From assembly GCF_002077155.1 (NCBI RefSeq), contig NZ_CP015027.1, positions 248,001 through 312,000 on the forward strand: a stretch of 64,000 nt of DNA, given 5' to 3'. Below the pieces are notes generated by a model that saw only the letters and a program-made list of their open reading frames with translations, had not been told where the DNA came from and made no database searches. The DNA comes from Sporosarcina sp. P33. GTDB lineage: Bacteria; Bacillota; Bacilli; Bacillales_A; Planococcaceae. This document shows positions 57,381-64,000 of the stretch, in pieces (position 1 is the stretch's first letter; every line of letters begins with the position of its first letter). The translations under genes and the position numbers were made by a program.

Positions 57381-58883
57381 TTAATTATATATGACACTGA
57401 TTTCAGGAGGATCCCAAATAGGTTGATCGGGAATGCCGGAACTATCGTTTGGATTGCCGCTTCCATCTCCAATACAGTTATCGTATAAAGATTGTGGATT
57501 CTTTTGAAATGCTGCTTCTTTCATCGGAATTAGGTTCGGGTATTTACCTAAAACATTCTTTGGCTCAGCTTTTTCTTCTATGAAATATATTTTACTATTT
57601 GAATCTAACGTTCCTATGTTGATTTTATTAAAATTAATCTTTCCGCCCACACAAACTTTGGAACTGTTTTTAATATCCAAAGACTTTTCAACAATCAAAT
57701 CACCTTTTACAACTAAGTTAGAATTTTGTATAGAACCCGCCTTCTCCATCTTGAGTTTATTACCAACTGTCATGTGTGACTTATTAGTAAGCGTAAATTT
57801 TTCTCCAGAATAGCTATCCCCAACAAATATCTTCATATTTTTAAATTCAATATTTTTCCCTTCTATATTATTTTCCGAATAAAGTATGGAGTTGGAATAA
57901 CCTGAGCTGGCATTCTTAAATTCAATGTTTCCAGTAGAATATAAATTTGCTTGATTTGCACCGTTTAAATTTTTGATTTCAATCTTTCCATCAGTATACA
58001 TTGTGATATTATTCATACTATTCATATTAGGTAATTCGATGTTTCCTTTTGCGTATATTTGGGTGTTCTTAAAGTCTATCCCCATATTTCCATTTCCTTT
58101 TGTAAAACCTTCAGGAAAATAAACTATTGAATTTACTGCACTAAAGTGAGAGTCTTTAGATTTATTTCCAATACATTTTTCATTGTTCGGCTTATCGCTG
58201 CATGGCTTTGTTTGTTTATTGTTTTCTATCATACTTTTAATATTCACAACTGGAATTGTGAACGGATTCTCCGCATTACCCGGACTATCTAATACTTCGT
58301 CCGCAACTAATAACGGGAAGTCAAATATAAGTTCAAAATCTAGTTCTTTTTTCCGTTTGCTTTCTCTTCCATATTCTCCTTGCACTTTTCCTTTTACTAC
58401 TAAACCAACATCTCGGTTATTCAAGTCTTTAATTCTCGAATAGTTTACGGGCTCCAGAATTTTATAATGTAAAGAATCTGTTGTGTCCGGTCTTGTTTTT
58501 TCCAAATTATTAAAATGAAGATTAATTAGTGCATCGACCATTTGATTTTGCCGATCTTTTGCTGCTTGTTTAAGTTCTTCATCCTTTTTCAAAGTTGTTA
58601 TGTTCTTCTTATTAATAATTATTTTATCGCTTTCATATGCTAACTTTTTGTCATACCAAATTTTATCTCTTTCCGCTCTAAATTTATTAATGTATAGCCA
58701 CTTATAATAATCCACGCCCATTTCAGCCGCAGTATATGCTAGATTATTTTCATCTACTATGCGCTCTTGCTTAGCATTGCTAATAGAACCCCTCATGAAA
58801 ACAACACTTACAGTCATAATGAATATGATGACAAGCAAGACAACTACCAATGCATAACCTTTATCATTTTTATGTAATTGCAC
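57381..58883 (-). CDS. Large PilX/GspK-like minor pilin with repetitive beta region
   Basis: About 500 residues. The N-terminus DKGYALVVVLLVIIFIMTVSV is a prepilin-type helix lacking Glu5, the feature of GspK/PilX-type tip proteins. From about 235 onward lie imperfect repeats of the form NIEFKN / IYAKGNIELPN / KIEIKNLN spaced about 20 residues, suggestive of a beta-solenoid, then CVGGKINFNK and a Pro-rich end. GTG at 58883 is preferred (AAAGG 10 nt upstream, short basic leader); an ATG at 58901 overlaps the previous stop. The region is clearly more AT-rich than its neighbours. Confidence 0.7.
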   Translation of the reverse strand: MQLHKNDKGYALVVVLLVIIFIMTVSVVFMRGSISNAKQERIVDENNLAYTAAEMGVDYYKWLYINKFRAERDKIWYDKKLAYESDKIIINKKNITTLKKDEELKQAAKDRQNQMVDALINLHFNNLEKTRPDTTDSLHYKILEPVNYSRIKDLNNRDVGLVVKGKVQGEYGRESKRKKELDFELIFDFPLLVADEVLDSPGNAENPFTIPVVNIKSMIENNKQTKPCSDKPNNEKCIGNKSKDSHFSAVNSIVYFPEGFTKGNGNMGIDFKNTQIYAKGNIELPNMNSMNNITMYTDGKIEIKNLNGANQANLYSTGNIEFKNASSGYSNSILYSENNIEGKNIEFKNMKIFVGDSYSGEKFTLTNKSHMTVGNKLKMEKAGSIQNSNLVVKGDLIVEKSLDIKNSSKVCVGGKINFNKINIGTLDSNSKIYFIEEKAEPKNVLGKYPNLIPMKEAAFQKNPQSLYDNCIGDGSGNPNDSSGIPDQPIWDPPEISVIYN

Positions 58884-58900
58884 ACGATCACAACCTTTCA

Positions 58901-59380
58901 TCAAGGTGACTGCTTATATCTAGACAATTGCAACGGTATAGACACTTTCAAATTATTATTATTTGGATCAACAACCCAAAATCTTGAAATTTCCAAGTTC
59001 TCTTTCTTTGCATTCACATAAAACCTTTCTTCTTCATCTCCCTCTTTTTTTTGGTCAGTATAATATTCAAAATCCGTTCCAATAGTATACTTCTCCGTGA
59101 GTATGCCTGACTTTTGGCAATTCTGAATGCTCACTTCGCTGGGCATTACAACAAATTCATAATAGGTACATTTACGGTGTAAACGCTGTGCTTCTGTCGC
59201 TATATAATTAGCTTCTTGCTGCAGACGTAATTTTGTCATTTCAGTTGTATTCAATCGTGTACTTATCGATAGCGTTGTCCAAATAATTATAGAAACTAAA
59301 GAGACTAGTAATAATGCAGCCAATAATTCAACAAGAGACACCCCTTGTTGATTCTTCGTGACCGTCCACTTTCTATTCAT
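58901..59380 (-). CDS. PilW-like minor pilin
   Basis: 159 residues with a prepilin N-terminus QQGVSLVELLAALLLVSL (cleavage after Gly13; Glu5 present), then a domain containing two cysteines (RKCTYYEF and IQNCQKSG). It overlaps the preceding minor-pilin gene by 4 bp. Order PilV-PilW-PilX type fits the usual minor-pilin cassette that primes the pilus tip. Confidence 0.8.
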   Translation of the reverse strand: MNRKWTVTKNQQGVSLVELLAALLLVSLVSIIIWTTLSISTRLNTTEMTKLRLQQEANYIATEAQRLHRKCTYYEFVVMPSEVSIQNCQKSGILTEKYTIGTDFEYYTDQKKEGDEEERFYVNAKKENLEISRFWVVDPNNNNLKVSIPLQLSRYKQSP

Positions 59381-59817
59381 ATAGTTCCTTCCTCCATATA
59401 TCCGAACGTCTCACTAATCTCTCTGCCGTTCTCATAAATAGAAATTTGGAAGCGATAAAGTTTAACGGATGATTCCACAAAAGGTTTTAAATCTGAATGT
59501 ACACGGTATTTCACTTGATACTCATATTTAGGTTCATCTTGACGTGTATACTGATAAATAATAAATCCAGGAGAAGAGGCCGCGTCTTTTTTCAGCACTG
59601 TAATTCCTGTAGTACCTTCTAAAGGCAACGGATTATCCTTCCAAAAACTCAATTCCTTTTTAGCCAAATTTATAGTTTCAAGTTTCGATTCTGTGCGAGC
59701 ATTAAATACCCCCATTTGAGAGAAAATCGTCATGAAACTAACGAAAACAATCCCCAAAATCGTCAAGGCAGCAAGTATCTCAACCAATGTGAAGCCTTTT
59801 TCATTTTTCCGCCTCAT
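59377..59817 (-). CDS. PilV-like minor pilin
   Basis: About 146 residues. EKGFTLVEILAALTILGIVFVSF is the prepilin helix with Glu5 and short basic leader MRRKNEKG. The ATG at 59817 follows AGGGG by 7 nt; the in-frame start at 59841 has no site. First gene in the row minor pilins - VanW - pilB - pilT - pilC. Confidence 0.8.
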   Translation of the reverse strand: MRRKNEKGFTLVEILAALTILGIVFVSFMTIFSQMGVFNARTESKLETINLAKKELSFWKDNPLPLEGTTGITVLKKDAASSPGFIIYQYTRQDEPKYEYQVKYRVHSDLKPFVESSVKLYRFQISIYENGREISETFGYMEEGTI

Positions 59818-59923
59818 GACGACACCCCTTCCTGCTAACATTTATCATCACATTCTACTACTGCCAGTGAAACTAAATACCCGAACACAATTATATCAAT
59901 CTATAAAACTCATTCTATTAAGT

Positions 59924-61135
59924 CTATTGTCTCATTAAACTGCTCAATAAGTAAAGGGAGCCGACGACGACTTTTATGTCTTTTTTCGAAATTTTTACAT
60001 CTTCATCGTCAAATGCAATCACACGGCTGCCCTCTATAGGACAAACCGCCTGTAAATCCACTGCTTTCGCCGCCTGGGGATGCGGGAAATCGATGAACGT
60101 AAAACTGTTGGCGATCTGCGCCAAGATTTTCAGTGTTTCAGCGTAATCTTTTGTATTCAGCATCCCGACAAACCAGTCCACCTTCTGCCCCGGAAACTGT
60201 TCTTCTATCGTACGCACTAACATGCGTGCCGCAGCTGGATTATGTGCGCCGTCAATATACACATTGTCATTGATTTTCTGGAACCTAAACGGCAGCTGGA
60301 CGTTTGCGATGGCTTCAGCGACTTTTTCCTGCCGCAGCGGTACACCTGCCTGAAGCAATGCCTCCAGTGCTACAGCGTGATTAATTGCCTGATGCGGTCC
60401 TTTCATGTTTCTGGCAGGAATTTTAAAAGTGGACATGCCGGTGAATGTTTCGATTTCGTCTGACTTCATCGCGAAATCTTCTCCATATGCCCGCACCATG
60501 CTCTTAACAGATGCCGCTTCAGACAGAACGGCTTCTTTTGCTTCTTCCGGCAATTTTCCTATGACGACCGGTTTATACGGTTTAATGATGCCTGCTTTAT
60601 GTAAAGCGATTTCCCTCAAAGTGCCGCCAAGAAATCCGGTGTGATCCAGGGCGATTGAAGTAATGACCGAAACAAGCGGCGTCACGACATTTGTGCTGTC
60701 AAATCTGCCGCCCATGCCTGTTTCGAGCAGCACATAATCAGGGGCAGCATTGCGGAATGCCAAAAACGCCGCCACTGTCAGTAATTCAAAGTCTGTCAGC
60801 ATGCCGCTCAGTCCCGCAGCGTCCATTTCCTCAAAGACGTATGCCAATTCTTCCGGCGTGATCGGCTGTCCATTGATTCGGATCTGGTCGTGTATATCGA
60901 GGATGGCGGGCGAAGAAAATACGCCCGTTTCAAATCCATGCGCCCGCAATACAGCCTCCATCACTGCAATAGTCGAACCTTTGCCGTTCGTTCCCGCCAC
61001 GTGGATGATGCGCAAGTCCTGTTCAGGATTCAGCACACACGCAAGTGCCTCTTGTACCGCATCAAGTCCGGGTTTAATCTCATCGTCACTCATTATGTCA
61101 AATTGTTTTTTATATTCATCAAGTTTTGGAATCAA
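59924..61135 (-). CDS. folC: Folylpolyglutamate/dihydrofolate synthase
   Basis: 403 residues: ATP-binding HVAGTNGKGSTIAVMEAVL, the SPAILDIHDQIRING loop, ALDHTGFLGGT and DGAHNPAAA, the Mur-ligase-like FolC signatures. Adds glutamates to folates. AGGAGG precedes the ATG. In B. subtilis folC is followed by comC; here the pilus locus is in between. Confidence 0.95.
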   Translation of the reverse strand: MIPKLDEYKKQFDIMSDDEIKPGLDAVQEALACVLNPEQDLRIIHVAGTNGKGSTIAVMEAVLRAHGFETGVFSSPAILDIHDQIRINGQPITPEELAYVFEEMDAAGLSGMLTDFELLTVAAFLAFRNAAPDYVLLETGMGGRFDSTNVVTPLVSVITSIALDHTGFLGGTLREIALHKAGIIKPYKPVVIGKLPEEAKEAVLSEAASVKSMVRAYGEDFAMKSDEIETFTGMSTFKIPARNMKGPHQAINHAVALEALLQAGVPLRQEKVAEAIANVQLPFRFQKINDNVYIDGAHNPAAARMLVRTIEEQFPGQKVDWFVGMLNTKDYAETLKILAQIANSFTFIDFPHPQAAKAVDLQAVCPIEGSRVIAFDDEDVKISKKDIKVVVGSLYLLSSLMRQ

Positions 61136-61196
61136 AGGAATTCCTCCTGTGCTAAAATTAAGATATAGGTCTAGTATAGCAAAGGTGGGATCGGGA

Positions 61197-62063
61197 TTGA
61201 GAAATTGTTGGGTAATATATAATGGCAGTCTGACGAGCGATAAGTTTGCCGATCAGGCGCGGCTCATACAGGAAGCAGCAGAACGGGCAGGAATTCAAGC
61301 GACTCTGTTAAAAAACTACGAAGTGCATATGAATCTCCAAAAACCAATCGAGAATACACCTGATTTTGTCGTCTTCCTCGATAAAGACACGCTGCTTGCG
61401 CAGTATATAAAACAGGCGGGCATCCCTGTTTTCAATGATCCGGAAGTAATCGAAACATGCGACAATAAAGCGAAGCAGTATTTGGAGCTTGCGAAGCATG
61501 GTGTCGCGATGCCAAAAACAATTATTGCGCCGAAAGTGTATCCGAACTTCACGATTGCTGACAGCGGTTATTATGAACAAGTGCTCGAAACACTCGGATT
61601 ACCGCTGATTATTAAAGAAGGTCACGGTTCATTTGGCATGAAAGTATATTTGATTGAGACGAAAGAAGCGTTTCGTGAAAAAGTGGACGAACTGCGCGGA
61701 GTCGATTATGTTTTTCAGGAGTTCATCGAGACGAGCAGAGGACGGGATGTGCGCGTCAATATTGTCGGTGATCAAATTATTGCTGCAATGTACCGCCATT
61801 CTGAGACGGACTTCCGTGCCAATATTACAAACGGCGGTGTTGCGGAAGTCGTGGAGCTGACTGAACAACAGAAATTTCTATCGCTCGAAGCAGCCAAAGC
61901 AGTCGGTGCAGAATTCGCAGGTGTGGATTTATTATTCGGTCCGAATGAACAGCCGCTCGTCTGTGAAGTAAACGGCGCAGCGCATATACGCAACCTTTTA
62001 AACGTCACGGGCATCAATGTGGCTGATGCGATGATTTCGTACATACTGGAGAAGCTGAAATGA
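61197..62063 (+). CDS. RimK-like ATP-grasp ligase (first of a pair)
   Basis: 288 residues from a TTG start; AGGTGG lies 8 nt upstream and the longer frame to the left is antisense to folC. The ATP-grasp core is intact: KEGHGSFGMKV (glycine-rich loop), QEFIETSRGRDVRVNIVG, YRHSETDFRANITNGG and CEVNGAAHIRN (metal site). The FRAN...G and EVN elements are those of RimK-type glutamate ligases, which join amino acids to a carboxylate using ATP. Divergent from folC with only 61 bp between starts. The product overlaps the next gene by 4 bp. Substrate unknown. Confidence 0.8.
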   Translation: MRNCWVIYNGSLTSDKFADQARLIQEAAERAGIQATLLKNYEVHMNLQKPIENTPDFVVFLDKDTLLAQYIKQAGIPVFNDPEVIETCDNKAKQYLELAKHGVAMPKTIIAPKVYPNFTIADSGYYEQVLETLGLPLIIKEGHGSFGMKVYLIETKEAFREKVDELRGVDYVFQEFIETSRGRDVRVNIVGDQIIAAMYRHSETDFRANITNGGVAEVVELTEQQKFLSLEAAKAVGAEFAGVDLLFGPNEQPLVCEVNGAAHIRNLLNVTGINVADAMISYILEKLK

Positions 62064-62842
62064 AAGGCATCGTTTATTACAGCGAACAGGAAGCAAAGCG
62101 AAATTCCGCGTTCATCGAGGAATTAGTAAAAGAATCAGCTTCACTTGGCATTGAATTAAAACTGCTGACTGAAACACCTGCGGAACCGGCCGATTTCATT
62201 CTATTCCGTGACCGCGATCCCCGGCTGTCTTTGGCATTGGAACGAGCGGGCTATCGTCTGTTCAACCGGGCACGTGTGCAAGAGATCGCAAATGATAAAT
62301 TGCGCACATTCGAGCTTGCTGCATTACTTGGTATACCGGCCGTCCCTACTTTTCGTGCGGATCAGCTTCCTCCTTTGCCTTGCGTAATGAAAACACGCGC
62401 AGGTCACGGCGGCAGTGAAGTTTTTCTTTGCGAAACCGCACAGCAGGCAGAAGACGTTCTAGCACGGTACCCTACCGAAGAATTGATTGCGCAGCCGTTC
62501 ATTGAATCCAGCGCAACAGACATCAGGGTTTTCATGCTCGGCAATGAGGTTCTCGGTGCGGTAAAACGAAAAGGTGCCAAAGATTCTTTCAAATCCAACT
62601 ACACGCTCGGCGGCACAGTGGAAAAGTATACGCTGAACGAGACTGAAACCAAACAAGTCCAAACGATTTCCCGGGCAATTTCCAGTGACTATATCGGCAT
62701 TGATTTCATCATTCCGAACACTGGCGGCTGGCTGCTGAATGAAATTGAAGATCCAGTCGGTGCGCGGTCGCTGTATGTTACACACGACTTTTCAGTTGCC
62801 GGGAAACTGCTCGAATATGTAAAAAACCAGCTAGAGAAGTGA
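62060..62842 (+). CDS. RimK-like ATP-grasp ligase (second of a pair)
   Basis: 260 residues, in ATGA overlap with the first ligase. The core is recognisable: MKTRAGHGGSEVFLCE, QPFIESSATDIRVFMLG, KDSFKSNYTLGG and NEIEDPVGARSLY. The metal motif is EIED rather than EVN, and the FRAN element is FKSN, so the paralogue has diverged and probably binds a different substrate. Possibly a two-step or heterodimeric ligase with its neighbour. Function unknown. Confidence 0.78.
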   Translation: MKGIVYYSEQEAKRNSAFIEELVKESASLGIELKLLTETPAEPADFILFRDRDPRLSLALERAGYRLFNRARVQEIANDKLRTFELAALLGIPAVPTFRADQLPPLPCVMKTRAGHGGSEVFLCETAQQAEDVLARYPTEELIAQPFIESSATDIRVFMLGNEVLGAVKRKGAKDSFKSNYTLGGTVEKYTLNETETKQVQTISRAISSDYIGIDFIIPNTGGWLLNEIEDPVGARSLYVTHDFSVAGKLLEYVKNQLEK

Positions 62843-62879
62843 CAGGATGCAAATTAATTTTGGAAGATATTTTGAGTAA

Positions 62880-62940
62880 AATAAACGAGACTGCCGCCGG
62901 ACATCATAAGAAATGATGTTCAGTGACGGTCTTGTTTATT
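62880..62940 (+). terminator. Terminator after the ATP-grasp pair
   Basis: AACGAGACTG and the CGGTCTTGTT arm pair around an inner ACATCAT/ATGATGT hairpin, followed by T-rich sequence. Confidence 0.75.
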
Positions 62941-63075
62941 ATTTTGCGGATGTATTTCATAGAATCCGTGAAGTAAACAGCAGGAATATATATACTTTCC
63001 TGCATCTCCACGGAGCGTTTGTTGAAACGTTTACTGTATACCCCTATGATCAATATAGAGCAGGAGGGAAAACGG

Positions 63076-63660
63076 ATGGATACGAGTAAAGTTGGAGAGC
63101 TAATTTACAGCTTGCGCAAAGAAAAAGGACTTACGCAGAAACAGCTGGCAGACCAATTGCATATATCAGATCGGACGATTTCAAAGTGGGAGCGCGGATA
63201 TGGCTGTCCTGATGTCACATTGCTCCCCAGTCTATCTGAGCTGTTAGGCGTCAATATAGAAAATATTTTGGACGGTGAATTACTGTCCAATGAATTCATA
63301 GGAGGAAATATGAAAAAATCAAAGTACTTTGTCTGTCCGACATGCAATAACATCGTCATGGCAACGGGCGACATCACCTTATCCTGCTGCGGCAGAAAAC
63401 TGGAAGCTTTAGAAGCGAAGAAAGCTGCTGCTGAAGAAAAGCTGTCTATTGAAGAAATAGATAACGAGCGTTATATTTCCAGCAGCCATCCGATGACAAA
63501 AGATCATTATATCTCCTTTATCGCATTCGCCACCGGTGATCAGGTGCAAATTATAAAACAATATCCTGAATGGAGTTTCCAGACACGTATTCCAAACCGG
63601 AAACACGGCACACTGTTATGGTACGATACACAAGCGGGATTATATTATCAGTATATCTAA
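63076..63660 (+). CDS. XRE-family regulator with metal-binding C-terminal domain
   Basis: 194 residues: helix-turn-helix at about 7-60 (IYSLRKEKGLTQKQLADQL...SKWERG), then a CPTC...CC-GRKLE zinc-ribbon-like stretch (about 87-108) and a C-terminal SHPMTKDHYISFIAF segment resembling the desulfoferrodoxin fold. The ATG at 63076 has GGAGG 8 nt upstream. Such HTH plus DFX-like proteins occur in Firmicutes as uncharacterised regulators. A metal or redox signal is a guess. Confidence 0.75.
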   Translation: MDTSKVGELIYSLRKEKGLTQKQLADQLHISDRTISKWERGYGCPDVTLLPSLSELLGVNIENILDGELLSNEFIGGNMKKSKYFVCPTCNNIVMATGDITLSCCGRKLEALEAKKAAAEEKLSIEEIDNERYISSSHPMTKDHYISFIAFATGDQVQIIKQYPEWSFQTRIPNRKHGTLLWYDTQAGLYYQYI

Positions 63661-63673
63661 TCCTTTTCACACG

Positions 63674-63700
63674 AAAAAAGCACTTCAATCAGGAAGTGCT
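63674..63700 (-). terminator. Terminator of the dienelactone hydrolase gene
   Basis: AGCACTTC and GAAGTGCT pair with loop CTGATT on the minus strand, followed by T6. Confidence 0.9.
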
Positions 63701-63718
63701 TCCGTCTGAGATACCCAT

Positions 63719-64000
63719 TCAGCTATTTTGTAAGAAATGCAATGTTTTATTGAATGCTCTTCCAGCCAGTTCCTCATTATAAGCCGATGAATAGGGATCG
63801 CTGAATCCGTGCCGGCCGTCACATATATGCACATCTGCATTTGACTGGCTTAATTTCGGTGCCAGCTCATACACATTAAATGACTTCTCCGTTTTTGCGA
63901 AATATAGTAACACGGGGCATGCAGGTCTGATGCCGGTATATTCCCGAATTCGGGAACCGTAATATCCAACAACCCCATCCACACACTCCTCTTCGCTGCA
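63719..64000 (-). CDS. Dienelactone hydrolase family protein, C-terminal part
   Basis: The frame stays open to the window edge, so only the last ~93 residues are visible. CVDGVVGYYGSRIREY resembles the nucleophile-proximal segment of the dienelactone hydrolase alpha/beta fold, and DGRHGFSDPYSSAYN supplies the catalytic His near the C-terminus. The start of the gene lies beyond 64000. Substrate unknown. Confidence 0.7.
   Translation of the reverse strand, partial: CSEEECVDGVVGYYGSRIREYTGIRPACPVLLYFAKTEKSFNVYELAPKLSQSNADVHICDGRHGFSDPYSSAYNEELAGRAFNKTLHFLQNS

Overview
The window looks like chromosomal DNA from an endospore-forming member of Bacillales. A Planococcaceae/Sporosarcina-like host is my best guess. 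It carries spo0B, spoIVFA/spoIVFB, safA, a spoVB-type flippase, a spoIIB-position gene, a fused secDF and a Firmicutes 6S RNA. The gene order closely follows the Bacillus subtilis stretch from the tcdA (yrvM)/aspS end through relA-apt-recJ, secDF-comN-spoVB, tgt-queA-ruvBA, safA, pheA/pheB, obg-spo0B-rpmA-prp-rplU, spoIVFB-spoIVFA, minDC-mreDCB, radC-maf to comC and folC. Most genes lie on the minus strand. The genus assignment is inference; no rRNA or tRNA gene is present.

Layout. 1-1.14 kb: a structured tandem repeat array (A). 1.2-7.5 kb: two DUF948 proteins, two tiny ORFs, ilvA, a GDYXXLXY-type membrane protein, an aldehyde dehydrogenase and tcdA. 7.6-14.8 kb: 6S RNA, aspS and hisS behind a T-box leader, dtd, relA, apt. 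14.8-19.9 kb: recJ, split inside the codons of its catalytic DYDADG motif by a 2,782-nt group II intron that carries a reverse transcriptase/maturase with an HNH domain. Removing the intron at its expected boundaries restores a full-length RecJ frame. 20.0-21.2 kb: a second array (B) of the same 401-bp repeat. 21.3-30.98 kb: lapA-like gene, secDF, comN, spoVB-like, DUF421, yajC, tgt, queA, ruvB, ruvA. 31-35.2 kb: FMN reductase, a lipoprotein, yebC, a kinase-fold protein and safA. 35.6-47.6 kb: pheA, pheB, obg, spo0B, the ribosomal protein cluster with the Prp protease and L21 leader, spoIVFAB, minCD, mreBCD, radC, maf and a spoIIB-position gene.

47.7-59.8 kb: a complete Gram-positive type IV pilus locus sits between maf and folC, where B. 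subtilis has only comC and spoIIB. It holds a prepilin peptidase, pilO/N/M, a separately transcribed major pilin, pilC, pilT, pilB, a VanW-domain protein and three minor-pilin genes. One of these is a ~500-residue repeat-rich protein that probably forms the pilus tip. 59.9-64 kb: folC, a divergent pair of overlapping ATP-grasp ligase genes, an HTH regulator with a metal-binding tail, and the 3' part of a dienelactone hydrolase gene cut by the window edge.

The most unusual points are the recJ intron at a catalytic-site codon, the two direct arrays of long hairpin-rich 401-bp repeats bracketing about 19 kb of essential genes, the pilus locus with its repeat-rich tip candidate and VanW protein, and the tandem ATP-grasp pair beside folC.
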